Shown here piece after piece: positions 9,639 to 20,549 of a stretch of DNA of 64,000 nucleotides (positions are counted from its first letter, which is position 1; each line of letters begins with the position of its first letter). Both the position numbers and the translations under genes were made by a program. The notes beneath the pieces are model-generated. The model was not told where the DNA came from, made no database searches, and was given only the letters and a program-made list of their open reading frames with translations. Location of the stretch: contig NZ_CP154630.1 in NCBI RefSeq assembly GCF_039555535.1, positions 1,501,001 through 1,565,000 of the forward strand. The letters are read 5' to 3'. This DNA is from Stenotrophomonas maltophilia. Its GTDB lineage: Bacteria; Pseudomonadota; Gammaproteobacteria; Xanthomonadales; Xanthomonadaceae.

Positions 9639-10394
9639 ATGCGCCGAAAGATCGTCGCCGGAAACTGGAAGCTGCATGGCAGCCGTCAATTCGCCAATGA
9701 ACTGCTGGGGCAGGTGGCCACCGGGCTGCCGCTGGACGGGGTGGACGTGGTGATCCTGCCGCCGCTGCCGTATCTGGGTGAACTGGTCGAGGACTTTGGT
9801 GACACCGGCCTGGTGTTCGGTGCCCAGGACGTGAGCAGCAACGAGAAGGGCGCCTACACCGGCGAGGTCTGTGCCGCCATGCTGCACGAGGTCGGGGCCC
9901 GCTATGGCCTGGTCGGCCACTCCGAGCGCCGCCAGTACCACCATGAAAGCAGCGAACTGGTCGCACGCAAGTTCGCCGCGGCCCTGCATGCCGGCCTGGT
10001 GCCGGTGCTGTGCGTGGGTGAGACCCTGGAGCAGCGCGAAGCGGGGCAGACCGAGGCGGTCATCGCCAGCCAGCTGGCACCGGTGCTGGAGCTGGTGGGT
10101 GCCGCCGGCTTTGCCCAGGCGGTGGTTGCCTATGAGCCGGTCTGGGCCATCGGTACCGGCCGTACCGCCAGCAAGGAGCAGGCACAGCAGGTGCACGCGT
10201 TCATCCGTGGCGAAGTCGCGCGCATCGATGCTAGAATCGCTGATTCACTGCCCATTGTTTACGGCGGTAGCGTGAAGCCCGACAATGCCGGGGAACTGTT
10301 CGCGCAGCCGGATGTCGATGGTGGGCTGGTCGGCGGCGCCTCCCTGGTGGCCGCGGACTTCCTGGCCATCGCAAGGGCGGCGGCCGCGAACTAA
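9639..10394 (+). CDS. tpiA: Triosephosphate isomerase
   Basis: TpiA interconverts dihydroxyacetone phosphate and glyceraldehyde 3-phosphate in glycolysis and gluconeogenesis. The 251-residue product has the family length and catalytic residues: Lys in AGNWK (near residue 11), His in GHSERR, and Glu in AYEPVWAIGTG. The C-terminal phosphate loop YGGSVKPDNA is intact. The frame is open upstream to 9366, but ATG 9639 has the ribosome-binding sequence CAGGAG about nine bases before it and begins with the standard MRRKIVAGNWK. secG follows after 31 bp. Confidence 0.97.
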   Translation: MRRKIVAGNWKLHGSRQFANELLGQVATGLPLDGVDVVILPPLPYLGELVEDFGDTGLVFGAQDVSSNEKGAYTGEVCAAMLHEVGARYGLVGHSERRQYHHESSELVARKFAAALHAGLVPVLCVGETLEQREAGQTEAVIASQLAPVLELVGAAGFAQAVVAYEPVWAIGTGRTASKEQAQQVHAFIRGEVARIDARIADSLPIVYGGSVKPDNAGELFAQPDVDGGLVGGASLVAADFLAIARAAAAN

Positions 10395-10425
10395 TCCTAG
10401 AAGTATTGTCCGAGGGCGGTTTCCA

Positions 10426-10863
10426 ATGCTGATGTTGATCCTCAATGTCGTCTACGTGCTGGTCGCTGTGGCCATGATCGCGCTGATCCTGATGCAGCGT
10501 GGCTCGGGTGCGGCGGCGGGTTCGGGCTTTGGTGCCGGCGCCTCGGGTACGGTGTTCGGTGCGCGCGGCGCCTCGAACTTCCTGTCCAAGTCGACCAAGT
10601 GGCTGGCTGTCGTGTTCTTCGGCATCAGCCTTTTCATGGCCTGGTATGCCGGTCATGGCAGCCGTCCGGCGGCCGACCAGGATCTGGGCTTGATGTCCGC
10701 CCCAGCGGTGACTGCTCCGGCGGCTCCGGCGGGCGAATTGCCGGCCGTTCCGAAGGCCGATGCGGTCCCGGCCGCCCCGGTTCCGGCCGCGAATGTGCCG
10801 GCTCAGGCGGAATCTTCGGTTTCTGGTGAAGAAAAGCCTTCGGAAGGCTCCCAGAAACACTGA
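10426..10863 (+). CDS. secG: Preprotein translocase subunit SecG
   Basis: SecG is the small, non-essential third subunit of the SecYEG channel. The 145-residue product shows the usual two membrane helices (about residues 3-22 and 55-73), separated by the Gly-rich cytoplasmic loop containing FGARGASNFLSKST. It has a longer than usual Ala/Pro-rich C-terminal tail (residues 80-145), common in this bacterial family. The ATG at 10426 is chosen because the frame upstream belongs to tpiA. The tpiA-secG-tRNA-Leu order is shared with Pseudomonas. Confidence 0.93.
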   Translation: MLMLILNVVYVLVAVAMIALILMQRGSGAAAGSGFGAGASGTVFGARGASNFLSKSTKWLAVVFFGISLFMAWYAGHGSRPAADQDLGLMSAPAVTAPAAPAGELPAVPKADAVPAAPVPAANVPAQAESSVSGEEKPSEGSQKH

Positions 10864-10914
10864 AGCCGGTTACAATACGCGGCGCATCGGGAAGATAGTC
10901 TGATGTGATCGTTT

Positions 10915-10999
10915 GCCCAGGTGGCGGAATTGGTAGACGCACTACCTTGAGGTGGTAGCGACTTAGGTCGTAGGGGTTCGAGTCCCCTCTTGGGCACCA
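10915..10999 (+). tRNA. tRNA-Leu (anticodon GAG)
   Basis: The 85-base gene starts GCCCAGGTGGCGGAATTGG and ends with an encoded CCA. The anticodon loop TTGAGGT gives GAG, which reads CUC/CUU. The long variable arm fits a class II leucine tRNA, and the T-arm GGTTCGAGTCC is normal. A -10-like TACAAT lies at 10871-10876. Confidence 0.96.
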
Positions 11000-11019
11000 T
11001 TTGTAAGTAAAGCGGGTTC

Positions 11020-11044
11020 GCCTGGCGCGCAAGGCGCCAGGTAG
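11020..11044 (+). repeat. Hairpin between tRNA-Leu and nuoA
   Basis: GCCTGGCGC - GCAA - GGCGCCAGG forms a strong stem directly after the tRNA, followed by TAG rather than a T-run. It may protect the tRNA precursor or act as a weak terminator before the nuo operon. Confidence 0.5.
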
Positions 11045-11110
11045 ATTCCCGTCCACTCCCCCATGCCAAAGCGCCTGCAGGCGCAGCGGCAGAGGCAAGA
11101 GAGAATCGCT

Positions 11111-11467
11111 GTGCTGGCCGAATATTTGCCGTCTCTGCTGTTTCTGATCGTTGCCACCGGTATCGGCATTACGCTGATGCTGGTTGGTCGATTCCTCGGT
11201 CCCCGCCGCCCCGATCTGGAAAAGCTGTCGCCGTATGAGTGCGGCTTCGAAGCATTCGAAGACGCGCGCATGAAGTTCGACGTGCGCTACTACCTGATCG
11301 CGATCCAGTTCATCGTCTTCGACCTGGAAATCATCTTCATCGTGCCGTGGACCCAGGTCTTCATGGAACTGGGCGCCCGTTCGCTCGTCACCATGGGCCT
11401 GTTCGTCGGCATGCTGTTCCTCGGTTTCATTTACGTCTGGAAGAAGGGAGCGCTGGAATGGGAGTGA
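11111..11467 (+). CDS. nuoA: NADH-quinone oxidoreductase subunit A
   Basis: NuoA is a small membrane subunit of proton-pumping complex I at the junction of the membrane and peripheral arms. The 118-residue product has three membrane helices and the conserved loop [24 protein letters not shown], whose Cys reports active/deactive transitions in other organisms, followed by FDLEIIF. GTG at 11111 is preferred; an ATG at 11063 would add a polar stretch of 16 residues. nuoA opens a 14-gene operon and overlaps nuoB by 10 bp. Confidence 0.95.
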   Translation: MLAEYLPSLLFLIVATGIGITLMLVGRFLGPRRPDLEKLSPYECGFEAFEDARMKFDVRYYLIAIQFIVFDLEIIFIVPWTQVFMELGARSLVTMGLFVGMLFLGFIYVWKKGALEWE

Positions 11468-12012
11468 TTCAGACTCTCGATGGCCTCATGAACAACCCCA
11501 CGCCGGAAGGTCGGGTTGATGACATCCTGCGGCCGGGAGGCGACAACCCGCTGCTGGAGAAGGGCTTCGTCACCACCAGCGTCGATGCACTGCTGAACTG
11601 GGCGCGCACCGGCTCGATGTGGCCGATGACCTTCGGCCTGGCCTGCTGCGCGGTCGAGATGATGCACGCAGGCGCCGCGCGCCTGGACCTCGACCGCTAC
11701 GGCGTGGTGTTCCGCCCGTCGCCGCGTCAGTCCGACGTGATGATCGTGGCCGGTACCCTGGTCAACAAGATGGCCCCGGCGCTGCGCAAGGTCTACGACC
11801 AGATGCCGGACCCGAAGTGGGTCATCTCCATGGGTAGCTGCGCCAACGGCGGTGGCTATTACCACTACTCCTATTCTGTCGTGCGCGGCTGTGATCGCGT
11901 GGTGCCGGTGGACGTCTACGTCCCGGGCTGCCCGCCGACCGCCGAGGCGCTGGTGTACGGGATCCTGCAGCTGCAGAAGAAGATCTGGCGTACACAGACC
12001 ATCGCCCGCTGA
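11458..12012 (+). CDS. nuoB: NADH-quinone oxidoreductase subunit B
   Basis: NuoB carries iron-sulfur cluster N2, the last electron carrier before quinone. The 184-residue product has the tandem-Cys ligand motif ACCAVEMMH, then [21 protein letters not shown] and [13 protein letters not shown], which supply the other two ligands. Its ATG lies inside the end of nuoA (10-bp overlap). Together with NuoC and NuoD it forms the connecting module. NuoC and NuoD are separate genes here, not the fused NuoCD of E. coli. Confidence 0.97.
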   Translation: MGVIQTLDGLMNNPTPEGRVDDILRPGGDNPLLEKGFVTTSVDALLNWARTGSMWPMTFGLACCAVEMMHAGAARLDLDRYGVVFRPSPRQSDVMIVAGTLVNKMAPALRKVYDQMPDPKWVISMGSCANGGGYYHYSYSVVRGCDRVVPVDVYVPGCPPTAEALVYGILQLQKKIWRTQTIAR

Positions 12013-12045
12013 CCCCTTCACCTGACAAGAGCGCGCCAAGCCCCC

Positions 12046-12795
12046 ATGGCAGAGCAAGCATCCTTCATCGACCGACTCTCCGCACGTTTCGCAGGTGCGA
12101 AGGTCATCGTGGTCGAACCCCGCGGCGAAGTGACGCTGGAAGTGCCTGCCGCCGAGTGGCACGCCACCGCCCTGGCGCTGCGTGACGAGTTTGGTTTCGA
12201 ACAGGCCGTGGATCTCTGCGGCGTCGATTACCTGGGCTATGGCTCCGACGAATGGGACACCGCTGACGTGTCCTCGCAGGGCTTCAGCCGCGGTGTCGAA
12301 GGCAAGGCCCAGGGCCGTTTCGCGTGGGGTGAATTCCCCACCGAGGAAAGCGGTGCCGAGGGCGCCCGCCCGCAGCACATGCCGACCCAGCGTTTTGCCG
12401 TGGTCGCCCAGCTGCGTTCGTACCAGCACAACCTGATGATGCACCTGCGCTGCTTCGCCCCTGACGAAGCATTGCCGGTGGTGTCCTCGCTGACCGGCAT
12501 CTGGCCGGGCCTGAACTGGTTCGAGCGCGAAGCGTTCGACCTGTATGGCGTGATCTTCGAAGGCCACCCGGACCTGCGCCGGATCCTGACCGACTACGGT
12601 TTCGTCGGTCATCCGTTCCGCAAGGACTTCCCGCTGATCGGCAATGTCGAAGTCCGCTACGACGAAGAAAAGAAGCGCGTGATCTACGAACCGGTCACCT
12701 CGGTGGAGCCGCGCGTCGGCGTGCCGCGCGTGATCCGTGACGACGCCCGTCTGCAGACCGCAGAAGGTGAGCGCGCGCAGGAGGCAGTGAAGTGA
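12046..12795 (+). CDS. nuoC: NADH-quinone oxidoreductase subunit C
   Basis: NuoC is a 30-kDa-type peripheral subunit that docks on NuoD. The 249-residue product contains the family signature ERE(A)[17 protein letters not shown] and the segment [15 protein letters not shown] near residues 160-205. An Asp/Glu-rich insertion around residues 65-110 (SSQGFSRGV ... [10 protein letters not shown]) is longer than in E. coli and looks like a surface loop. Its stop overlaps the nuoD GTG by four bases, so translation is probably coupled. Confidence 0.95.
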   Translation: MAEQASFIDRLSARFAGAKVIVVEPRGEVTLEVPAAEWHATALALRDEFGFEQAVDLCGVDYLGYGSDEWDTADVSSQGFSRGVEGKAQGRFAWGEFPTEESGAEGARPQHMPTQRFAVVAQLRSYQHNLMMHLRCFAPDEALPVVSSLTGIWPGLNWFEREAFDLYGVIFEGHPDLRRILTDYGFVGHPFRKDFPLIGNVEVRYDEEKKRVIYEPVTSVEPRVGVPRVIRDDARLQTAEGERAQEAVK

Positions 12796-14099
12796 GCGAG
12801 TTCCACCAGGCCCGCGAAGCGTTCGCGAGCAATCCGGCCGAAGCACGGCAGGAAATCCGCAACTACACCATGAACTTCGGCCCGCAGCATCCGGCCGCGC
12901 ACGGTGTGCTGCGCCTGATCCTGGAAATGGACGGCGAAACCATCATGCGCGCCGACCCGCACGTGGGTCTGCTGCACCGTGGTACCGAAAAGCTGGCCGA
13001 ATCCAAGCCGTTCAACCAGTCGATCGGCTACATGGATCGCCTGGATTACGTGTCGATGATGTGCAACGAGCACGCCTACGTGCGCGCGATCGAGACCCTG
13101 ATGGGTATCGAAGCGCCGGAGCGTGCGCAGTACATCCGCACCATGTACGACGAAATCACCCGCATCCTCAACCACCTGATGTGGCTGGGCTCCAACGCAC
13201 TCGACCTGGGTGCGATGGCGGTGATGCTGTACGCCTTCCGCGAGCGTGAAGAACTGATGGACTGCTATGAAGCGGTCTCCGGCGCGCGCATGCACGCGGC
13301 GTACTACCGTCCGGGCGGTGTCTACCGCGACCTGCCGGACCACATGCCGAAGTACAAGGAATCGCGCTGGCACAAGGGCAAGGCGCTGAAGCAGCTCAAT
13401 GCTTCGCGCGAAGGCTCGTTGCTGGACTTCCTGGAGAACTTCACCGTCGAGTTCCCCAAGCGCATTGATGAATACGAAACCCTGCTGACCGACAACCGTA
13501 TCTGGAAGCAGCGTACGGTCGGCATCGGCGTGGTCAGCCCGGAACTGGCCCACCAGTGGGGCATGACCGGCGTGATGCTGCGCGGCTCGGGCGTTGCCTG
13601 GGACCTGCGCAAGAAGCGTCCGTACGCAAAGTACGATGCCGTCGATTTCGACATCCCGCTGGGCAAGGAAGGCGACTGCTACGACCGTTACCTGGTCCGC
13701 GTTGCCGAAATGCGCGAATCCAACCGCATCATCAAGCAGTGCGTGGCCTGGCTGAAGGCCAACCCTGGCCCGGTGATGGTGAAGAACTTCAAGGTCGCTC
13801 CGCCCAAGCGCGAGGACATGAAGGACGACATGGAAGCGCTGATCCACCACTTCAAGCTGTTCAGCGAAGGCTACTGCGTGCCGGCCGGCGAGACCTACTC
13901 GGCGGTGGAAGCCCCGAAGGGTGAGTTCGGCTGCTACCTGGTCTCCGATGGCGCCAACAAGCCGTTCCGCGTGCACCTGCGTGCACCGGGCTTTGCCCAC
14001 CTGTCCTCGATCGATTCGATCGTGCGCGGCCACATGCTGGCCGACGTGGTGGCCATGATCGGTACCTACGATCTGGTGTTCGGCGAGGTTGACCGGTAA
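12792..14099 (+). CDS. nuoD: NADH-quinone oxidoreductase subunit D
   Basis: NuoD is the 49-kDa subunit that forms most of the quinone pocket with NuoB. The 435-residue product has [15 protein letters not shown] near the N-terminus, including the quinone-site His, then [12 protein letters not shown] and, at the end, VDR after DLVFGE. The GTG start sits in the GTGA overlap with nuoC. The TAATG at the stop could start the small ORF that fills the gap to nuoE. Confidence 0.96.
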   Translation: MSEFHQAREAFASNPAEARQEIRNYTMNFGPQHPAAHGVLRLILEMDGETIMRADPHVGLLHRGTEKLAESKPFNQSIGYMDRLDYVSMMCNEHAYVRAIETLMGIEAPERAQYIRTMYDEITRILNHLMWLGSNALDLGAMAVMLYAFREREELMDCYEAVSGARMHAAYYRPGGVYRDLPDHMPKYKESRWHKGKALKQLNASREGSLLDFLENFTVEFPKRIDEYETLLTDNRIWKQRTVGIGVVSPELAHQWGMTGVMLRGSGVAWDLRKKRPYAKYDAVDFDIPLGKEGDCYDRYLVRVAEMRESNRIIKQCVAWLKANPGPVMVKNFKVAPPKREDMKDDMEALIHHFKLFSEGYCVPAGETYSAVEAPKGEFGCYLVSDGANKPFRVHLRAPGFAHLSSIDSIVRGHMLADVVAMIGTYDLVFGEVDR

Positions 14100-14200
14100 T
14101 GCCGTCCGCCACGCCAACGCCCGCTGCAGGCAGCCGGCGCAAGCCGGCGCCGCAGTTTCTGCAATTTCACGTTATGCATTTCGCTGAGGTCGGCCGATGA
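14099..14200 (+). CDS. Candidate 33-residue ORF nested between nuoD and nuoE
   Basis: An ATG overlaps the nuoD stop (TAATG) and the ORF ends in a TGA overlapping the nuoE ATG (ATGA). It therefore occupies the whole 97-base gap with both operon-type overlaps. The product is basic and Pro/Ala-rich at first (PTPAAGSRRKPAPQ), then aromatic (FLQFHVMHF). I recognise no family. It may encode a microprotein, or simply be a translated spacer that carries ribosomes from nuoD to nuoE. Confidence 0.4.
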   Translation: MPSATPTPAAGSRRKPAPQFLQFHVMHFAEVGR

Positions 14201-14724
14201 AGGCGACAGGTAATTTCGAGGCGGCGCGCGACGTCGACCCGATGGTGGTGCTGAGCGACAAGACCCGCGCTCACATCGATCACTGGCTGTCCAAGTTCCC
14301 GCCGGACCGCAAGCGCTCTGCCGTGCTGCAGGGCCTGCATGCGGCCCAGGAGCAGAACGAGGGCTGGCTGACCGACGAGCTGATCGCCGGCGTGGCCAAG
14401 TACCTGGACCTGCCGCCGGTGTGGGCCTACGAAGTGGCCAGCTTCTACTCGATGTTCGAGACCGAGAAGGTGGGCCGCAACAACGTGGCCATCTGCACCA
14501 ACATCAGCTGCTGGCTCAATGGCGCCGAAGACATCGTGCGTCATTGCGAGAAGAAACTGGGCATCAAGCACGGTGAATCGACCCCGGACGGCCGCGTCTA
14601 CCTCAAGCGCGAGGAAGAGTGCCTGGCCGGCTGTGGTGGCGCGCCGATGATGGTCATCAACGGTCACTACCATGAGCGTCTGACCCTGGAAAAGGTCGAC
14701 GAGCTGCTGGACGGGCTGGAGTAA
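14197..14724 (+). CDS. nuoE: NADH-quinone oxidoreductase subunit E
   Basis: NuoE is the 24-kDa thioredoxin-fold subunit with the binuclear cluster N1a. The 175-residue product has the four ligands in CTNISC (about residues 99-104) and CLAGCGGAP (about 140-148). The N-terminal helical part contains [18 protein letters not shown]. It works with NuoF and NuoG in the NADH-oxidising module. The gene is in the middle of the operon, 4 bases ahead of nuoF. Confidence 0.96.
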   Translation: MKATGNFEAARDVDPMVVLSDKTRAHIDHWLSKFPPDRKRSAVLQGLHAAQEQNEGWLTDELIAGVAKYLDLPPVWAYEVASFYSMFETEKVGRNNVAICTNISCWLNGAEDIVRHCEKKLGIKHGESTPDGRVYLKREEECLAGCGGAPMMVINGHYHERLTLEKVDELLDGLE

Positions 14725-14728
14725 GGGC

Positions 14729-16069
14729 ATGGCACATCACCACGAATCCAAGGGTCCGGTCGGCCCCGCGCCGCTGCCGCACCAGGTGGTCTACACCACC
14801 CTGCATTACGACACCCCGTGGTCGTACGAAAGCTACCTCAAGACCGGTGGCTACGCCGCCCTGCGCAAGATCCTCGAAGAGAAGATCCCGCCGGAGCAGG
14901 TCATCGAGATGGTCAAGGCCTCGGGCCTGCGTGGCCGCGGTGGCGCTGGCTTCCCGACCGGCCTGAAGTGGTCCTTCATGCCCAAGGGCAACATGCAGAA
15001 GTACATCCTCTGCAACTCGGACGAATCCGAGCCGGGCACCTGCAAGGACCGTGACATCCTGCGCTACAACCCGCATTCGGTGGTGGAAGGCATGGCGATC
15101 GCCTGCTACGCCACCGGTTCGACCGTGGGCTACAACTACCTGCGCGGTGAGTTCCACCACGAGCCGTTCGAGCACTTCGAGCAGGCCCTGGCCGACGCTT
15201 ATGCGAACGGCTGGCTGGGCAAGAACGTGATGGGCTCGGGCGTGGACATCGACATCTACGGTGCGCTGGGCGCCGGCGCATACATCTGCGGCGAAGAAAC
15301 CGCGCTGATGGAATCGCTGGAAGGCAAGAAGGGCCAGCCGCGCTACAAGCCGCCGTTCCCGGCCAACTTCGGCCTGTACGGCAAGCCGTCGACGATCAAC
15401 AACACCGAAACCTACGGTTCGGTGCCGGCGATCATCCGCAACGGTCCGGAGTGGTTCAAGGGCCTGAGCCTGACCGCCAACGGCGGCCCGAAGTGCTTCT
15501 CGGTGTCCGGCTGCGTGCAGAACGGCGGCAACTTCGAAGTGCCGCTCGGCACCAAATTCCACGATCTGCTGGAAATGGCCGGTGGCCTGCGTCCGGGCCG
15601 TACCCTGAAGGGCGCGATCCCGGGCGGTGTGTCGATGCCGGTGCTGACCGCGGCCGAGCTGAAGGACCTGCCGATGGACTACGACACCATCCGTGCACTG
15701 GGCTCCGGCCTGGGTTCGGGTGCGATCGTGGTGCTCGACGACAGCGTCTGCTGCGTCAAGTTCGCCTGCCGCATCAGCCAGTTCTTCCACAAGGAATCCT
15801 GTGGCCAGTGCACCCCGTGCCGTGAAGGTACCGGCTGGATGCACCGCGTGCTGGAGCGCATCGTCGCCGGCAAGGCCACGATGGAAGACCTGCACCAGCT
15901 GAAGGCAGTGGCCGGCCAGATCGAAGGCCACACCATCTGTGCGTTCGGCGAAGCGGCTGCATGGCCCATCCAGGGCTTCCTGCGCCAGTTCTGGGACGAG
16001 TTCGAGTACTACATCGTCAACGGTCATTCGATGGTTGACGGCAAGAAGGTGGAGGCAGCCGCTGCATGA
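14729..16069 (+). CDS. nuoF: NADH-quinone oxidoreductase subunit F
   Basis: NuoF is the 51-kDa subunit that binds NADH, FMN and cluster N3. The 446-residue product has the nucleotide-binding [16 protein letters not shown] (about residues 67-82), the FMN-binding segment [19 protein letters not shown], and the N3 ligands in [12 protein letters not shown] (about 353-364), with the fourth Cys in HTICAFGE. The N-terminal MAHHHE is slightly His-rich. It overlaps nuoG (ATGA). Confidence 0.97.
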   Translation: MAHHHESKGPVGPAPLPHQVVYTTLHYDTPWSYESYLKTGGYAALRKILEEKIPPEQVIEMVKASGLRGRGGAGFPTGLKWSFMPKGNMQKYILCNSDESEPGTCKDRDILRYNPHSVVEGMAIACYATGSTVGYNYLRGEFHHEPFEHFEQALADAYANGWLGKNVMGSGVDIDIYGALGAGAYICGEETALMESLEGKKGQPRYKPPFPANFGLYGKPSTINNTETYGSVPAIIRNGPEWFKGLSLTANGGPKCFSVSGCVQNGGNFEVPLGTKFHDLLEMAGGLRPGRTLKGAIPGGVSMPVLTAAELKDLPMDYDTIRALGSGLGSGAIVVLDDSVCCVKFACRISQFFHKESCGQCTPCREGTGWMHRVLERIVAGKATMEDLHQLKAVAGQIEGHTICAFGEAAAWPIQGFLRQFWDEFEYYIVNGHSMVDGKKVEAAAA

Positions 16070-18300
16070 GCGCGCAACCCGTAAATCCGAGCGTCCCACC
16101 CGATCACGTCACCATCGAGATCGATGGCAAGTCGCTGGTCGTGCCCAAGGGCTCGATGATCATCCAGGCCGCCGACAAGGCCGGCATCTCCATTCCGCGC
16201 TTCTGCTACCACGAGAAGCTGCCGATCGCCGCCAACTGCCGCATGTGCCTGGTGGACGTGGAGAAGTCGCCGAAGCCGGCGCCGGCCTGCGCCACTCCGG
16301 TCATGGATGGCATGAAAGTCGCCACCCGCAGCGAGAAGGCACTGAAGTTCCAGCGCTCGGTGATGGAGTTCCTGCTCATCAACCACCCGCTGGACTGCCC
16401 GATCTGCGATCAGGGCGGCGAGTGCGAGCTGCAGGACGTGTCGCTGGGCTATGGCCGTTCGGTCAGCCGCTTCAACGAGCGCAAGCGCGTGGTGCCCGAC
16501 GAAGACATGGGCCCGCTGGTCGCCACCGAGATGACCCGCTGCATCCAGTGCACCCGCTGCGTCCGCTTCACCGCCGACGTTGCCGGTACCTACGAACTGG
16601 GTGGCATGTACCGCGGTGAGAATCTGCAGATCGGTACCTTCGACGGCAAGCCGCTGACCACCGAACTGTCCGGCAACGTCGTCGACGTCTGCCCGGTCGG
16701 CGCGCTGACCAACAAGGTGTTCCAGTTCCGCGCCCGCCCGTGGGAACTGACCGCGCGCGAGTCGCTGGGTTACCACGACGCGATGGGTTCGAACCTGTTC
16801 CTGCACGTGCGTCGCGGCGAAGTGCTGCGCACCGTGCCGCGCGACAACGAAGCGGTGAACGAGTGCTGGCTGTCCGACCGTGACCGCTACTCGCACCAGG
16901 GCCTGTACAGCGAAGACCGTGCGGTCAAGCCGCTGCGCAAGGTCAATGGCGAGTGGAAGGAAGTGAGCTGGGCCGAAGGCCTGGCCGCGGCCGCCGAGAT
17001 CCTCAAGGCGAACCAGGGCGACAACCTGGGCGTGCTGGTGCATCCGTCCACCTCGAACGAGGAAGGCGCGCTGCTGGCCCGCCTGGCCAATAGGCTGGGC
17101 TCGAGCAACATCGACCACCGCATCAACAACCGCGATTTCTCCGACGCCGCAACCGCCGAAGTGTTCGGCCTGCCGCTGGCCGAGATCGAAGGCGCCGACC
17201 GTATCGTCGTTCTGGGCAGCAACATCCGCCACGAACTGCCGCTGCTGCACGCCCGCCTGCGCAAGGCGCAGACCACCAAGGGCGCGAAGATCCACGTCGT
17301 CAACCCGGTGGACTTCGACTTTGCCTTCAGCATCGCCGGCAAGCAGATCGTTGCCCCGTCGAAGTTCGTCGACGCGCTGGCCAACGCCGAGCTGCGTTCG
17401 GCCGTGCAGGGCGGCAACAACACCGTGCTGATCGTCGGTGGCATCGCCGAGAACCACCCGCAGGCTGCCGCGATCCGCGCCGCTGCGCGTGAGTTCGCTG
17501 CCGCCACCGGTGCCAAGCTGTGCCGCATCCCGCAGGGCGCCAATGCCGTGGGTCTGACCCGCGCCGGCGTGCTGCCGGCCGGCAAGGACGTCGCCGCGAT
17601 GCTGGCGCAGCCGCGCCAGGCCTACGTGGTCTACGGCCTGGAGCCGGGCCTGGACTTCGCCGATGCCCCGTCCGCGCGCAAGGCGCTGGCCGGCGCCCAG
17701 GTGGTGGCCTTCAGCCAGTTCGCCTGCGTGTCCACCCGCGACGTTGCCGACGTGATCCTGCCGATCGGTGCGCTGCCGGAAATCGATGCCACCCTGACCA
17801 ACCTCGATGGTCGCGAGCAGTCGGCGCGTGCCGGCGGCAAGCTGCCGGGCGAGGCCCGTGAAGGCTGGCGCGTGCTGCGCGCCCTGGGCGGCGACATGGC
17901 GCTGGCCGGTTTCGACTTCACCGACCTGGCCGGCCTGCGCGCCAGCCTGGCCCCGGTGTCGGTCACCGTTGCCGCTTCGGCGCAGCCGGTGGTTGCCGGT
18001 GAAGGCCTGGAAGTGGCTTCGACCGCCGCGATCTACCGCACCGATGCGGTGGTCCGCCGCGCCCCGGCGCTGCAGTCGCATCCGCTCAACAACGCCCCGC
18101 GCATCGTGCTGAACGCTGACGATGCCGCGCGCCTGCAGCTGCAGGAAGGGCAGATGGCCAAGGTCGGCACCGATGCCGGCAAGGCTACCCTGCCGGTGGT
18201 GGTCGACGCCCGCGTCGCTGCGGGTTCGGTCTGGATTGAATCGGGCCACGGCGCGACCGCGCCGCTGGGTGCCGCTCGCGTATCGGTGGTGGCTGCATGA
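16066..18300 (+). CDS. nuoG: NADH-quinone oxidoreductase subunit G
   Basis: NuoG is the 75-kDa subunit carrying several Fe-S clusters in the peripheral arm. The 744-residue product has an N-terminal ferredoxin domain ([19 protein letters not shown]), then [18 protein letters not shown], and the 4Fe-4S segment [11 protein letters not shown] with DVCPVGAL. The region after residue 220 ([15 protein letters not shown]) lacks the CxxCxxxC of the extra N7 cluster found in E. coli, so this looks like the N7-less type. The C-terminal molybdopterin-oxidoreductase-like half is non-catalytic. It overlaps nuoF and nuoH by four bases each. Confidence 0.96.
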   Translation: MSAQPVNPSVPPDHVTIEIDGKSLVVPKGSMIIQAADKAGISIPRFCYHEKLPIAANCRMCLVDVEKSPKPAPACATPVMDGMKVATRSEKALKFQRSVMEFLLINHPLDCPICDQGGECELQDVSLGYGRSVSRFNERKRVVPDEDMGPLVATEMTRCIQCTRCVRFTADVAGTYELGGMYRGENLQIGTFDGKPLTTELSGNVVDVCPVGALTNKVFQFRARPWELTARESLGYHDAMGSNLFLHVRRGEVLRTVPRDNEAVNECWLSDRDRYSHQGLYSEDRAVKPLRKVNGEWKEVSWAEGLAAAAEILKANQGDNLGVLVHPSTSNEEGALLARLANRLGSSNIDHRINNRDFSDAATAEVFGLPLAEIEGADRIVVLGSNIRHELPLLHARLRKAQTTKGAKIHVVNPVDFDFAFSIAGKQIVAPSKFVDALANAELRSAVQGGNNTVLIVGGIAENHPQAAAIRAAAREFAAATGAKLCRIPQGANAVGLTRAGVLPAGKDVAAMLAQPRQAYVVYGLEPGLDFADAPSARKALAGAQVVAFSQFACVSTRDVADVILPIGALPEIDATLTNLDGREQSARAGGKLPGEAREGWRVLRALGGDMALAGFDFTDLAGLRASLAPVSVTVAASAQPVVAGEGLEVASTAAIYRTDAVVRRAPALQSHPLNNAPRIVLNADDAARLQLQEGQMAKVGTDAGKATLPVVVDARVAAGSVWIESGHGATAPLGAARVSVVAA

Positions 18301-19391
18301 ACGAATTGCTGTTGAACGCGGTAGACCCGCTGCACCAGTGGCTGCTTGGCCTCGGTGACATCGGCGCGCTGATCTGGATCATCCTGAAGATCCTGGTGAT
18401 CACCGTACCGGTGATCGTCTCGGTGGCCTTCTACGTGGTCTGGGAACGCAAGCTGATCGGCTGGATGCACGTCCGCCACGGCCCGATGTACGTGGGCATG
18501 GGCATCTTCCAGGCCTTCGCCGACGTCTTCAAGCTGCTGTTCAAGGAAGTGGTCCAGCCGAGCAGCGCCAACAAGGCGATCTACCTGCTGGCGCCGCTGA
18601 TCACCCTGGCCCCGGCTTTCGCGGCCTGGTCGGTGGTGCCCTTCGATTCGCAGATCGTGCTGTCCAACGCCAACGCCGGCCTGCTGTACCTGCTGGCGAT
18701 GACCTCGCTGGGCATCTACGGCATCATCCTGGCCGGTTGGGCGTCCAACTCGAAGTACGCGTTCCTGGGTGCGATGCGCGCCTCGGCGCAGATGATCAGC
18801 TACGAAATCGCCATGGGCTTCGCCCTGGTCGGCGTGATGATCGCCGCTGGCAGCCTGAACCTGAGCAACATCGTGATGGCGCAGGCCGGCAATTCCGGTT
18901 TCTTCGACTGGTTCCTGCTGCCGCTGTTCCCGCTGTTCGTCATCTACTGGGTGTCGGGCGTGGCTGAAACCAACCGCGCGCCGTTCGACGTGGTGGAAGG
19001 CGAGTCGGAAATCGTCGCCGGCCACATGGTTGAGTACTCCGGCGGTGCCTTCGCCCTGTTCTTCCTGGCCGAATACGCGAACATGATCCTGATCAGCTTC
19101 CTGATCTCGATCTTCTTCCTCGGCGGCTGGCTGAGCCCGGTCCAGGGCTGGGTCAACTTCGGCGATGTCTCGCCGCTGGTCGACTGGATCTGGAAGGGCG
19201 GTGCACCGTGGCTGTTCGTCAAGGTGTTCTTCTTCGCCAGTGCCTACATCTGGTTCCGTGCCAGCTTCCCGCGCTTCCGCTATGACCAGATCATGCGCCT
19301 GGGCTGGAAGGTCTTCATCCCGCTGGCCATTCTGTGGATCGCGGTTACCGCCGTCATGGTGTTCTTCGGCGTGATTCAAAAGGGCGTCTAA
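18297..19391 (+). CDS. nuoH: NADH-quinone oxidoreductase subunit H
   Basis: NuoH is the membrane subunit that completes the quinone chamber and links it to the proton channels. The 364-residue product has about eight hydrophobic helices and the conserved [14 protein letters not shown], plus the acidic loop [20 protein letters not shown]. It starts within the nuoG stop (ATGA). The end is followed directly by nuoI. Confidence 0.97.
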   Translation: MNELLLNAVDPLHQWLLGLGDIGALIWIILKILVITVPVIVSVAFYVVWERKLIGWMHVRHGPMYVGMGIFQAFADVFKLLFKEVVQPSSANKAIYLLAPLITLAPAFAAWSVVPFDSQIVLSNANAGLLYLLAMTSLGIYGIILAGWASNSKYAFLGAMRASAQMISYEIAMGFALVGVMIAAGSLNLSNIVMAQAGNSGFFDWFLLPLFPLFVIYWVSGVAETNRAPFDVVEGESEIVAGHMVEYSGGAFALFFLAEYANMILISFLISIFFLGGWLSPVQGWVNFGDVSPLVDWIWKGGAPWLFVKVFFFASAYIWFRASFPRFRYDQIMRLGWKVFIPLAILWIAVTAVMVFFGVIQKGV

Positions 19392-19394
19392 GTG

Positions 19395-19883
19395 ATGAAC
19401 AGGATTACCCATTACTTCAAGAGCCTGCTGCTGCTCGAACTGCTGGCCGGCCTTTGGCTGACGCTGAAGTACAGCTTCAAGCCGAAGTACACGATGATGT
19501 ACCCGATGGAGAAGTTCCCGCAGTCGCCGCGCTTCCGTGGCCTGCACGCACTTCGCCGTTATCCCAACGGCGAAGAGCGCTGCATTGCCTGCAAGCTGTG
19601 CGAAGCGGTGTGCCCGGCCCTGGCCATCACCATCGACTCGGCCAAGCGCGAGGACGGCACCCGCCGCACCACCCGCTACGACATCGACCTGTTCAAGTGC
19701 ATCTTCTGCGGCTTCTGCGAAGAAAGCTGCCCGGTGGACTCGATCGTCGAAACCCACATCCTCGAGTACCACTTCGAGAACCGTGGCGAAAACATCGTTA
19801 CCAAGCCGCAGCTGCTGGCCCTTGGCGATCGTCTCGAAAACGAGATCGCCGAGCGTCGTGCCGCCGATGCCGCTTACCGCTGA
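19395..19883 (+). CDS. nuoI: NADH-quinone oxidoreductase subunit I
   Basis: NuoI is the TYKY subunit that carries two 4Fe-4S clusters (N6a and N6b) towards N2. The 162-residue product has two complete ferredoxin motifs, [12 protein letters not shown] (about residues 60-71) and [12 protein letters not shown] (about 99-110). The ATG at 19395 is preferred over the GTG just before it at 19392. It follows nuoH by three bases. Confidence 0.96.
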   Translation: MNRITHYFKSLLLLELLAGLWLTLKYSFKPKYTMMYPMEKFPQSPRFRGLHALRRYPNGEERCIACKLCEAVCPALAITIDSAKREDGTRRTTRYDIDLFKCIFCGFCEESCPVDSIVETHILEYHFENRGENIVTKPQLLALGDRLENEIAERRAADAAYR

Positions 19884-19892
19884 GGTCGAGAG

Positions 19893-20549
19893 ATGGATTG
19901 GGTAAATATCGCTTTCTGGGTGTTCGCCATCGCGGCAACGGTTTCGGCCGGTGCGGTGATCAGCGTGCGCAACCCGGTGCATGCAGTGCTGTGCCTGGTG
20001 CTGACCTTCTTCTCCATTGCCTGCGTGTGGCTGCTGGTGGGCGCCGAGTTCCTCGGCGTGGCGCTGGTGCTGGTCTACGTCGGCGCGGTGATGGTGCTGT
20101 TCCTGTTCGTGGTGATGATGCTGGACATCGATCCCACCAAGATGCGTGAAGGCTGGGTGCGCTACCTGCCGGTCGGTCTGATCGTGGCGGTGGCGATGCT
20201 GGTGCAGATGCTGATCCTGATCGGCGTGAAGGGCAGGGCGGTCAACCCGTTCCCGGCCGACAACGCCGCTGCGGTCGCTGCCGACAGCTCCAACATCACC
20301 TGGCTGGCACGCACGCTGTTCACCGAGTACCTGCTGCCGTTCGAGTTCGCCGCCGTCATCCTGACCGTGGCCGTGGTTGCCGCCGTGATGCTGACCCTGC
20401 GCCGCCGTACCGGCGTGAAGAGCCAGAACCCGGGCGAGCAGACCATGGTCAAGGCCGGCCAGCGCCTGCGCATGGTCAAGATGGGTGCCGAAGCACCGGT
20501 CGTGCACAGCAACAGCAAGCCGGCCACCGGCGAGGAGACCCAGCCGTGA
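19893..20549 (+). CDS. nuoJ: NADH-quinone oxidoreductase subunit J
   Basis: NuoJ is a membrane subunit near the quinone chamber. The 218-residue product has five hydrophobic helices in its first 170 residues, including [21 protein letters not shown], the third helix with the pi-bulge studied in other complexes. A hydrophilic basic tail of about 45 residues follows ([11 protein letters not shown] onward). It overlaps nuoK by four bases. Confidence 0.95.
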   Translation: MDWVNIAFWVFAIAATVSAGAVISVRNPVHAVLCLVLTFFSIACVWLLVGAEFLGVALVLVYVGAVMVLFLFVVMMLDIDPTKMREGWVRYLPVGLIVAVAMLVQMLILIGVKGRAVNPFPADNAAAVAADSSNITWLARTLFTEYLLPFEFAAVILTVAVVAAVMLTLRRRTGVKSQNPGEQTMVKAGQRLRMVKMGAEAPVVHSNSKPATGEETQP

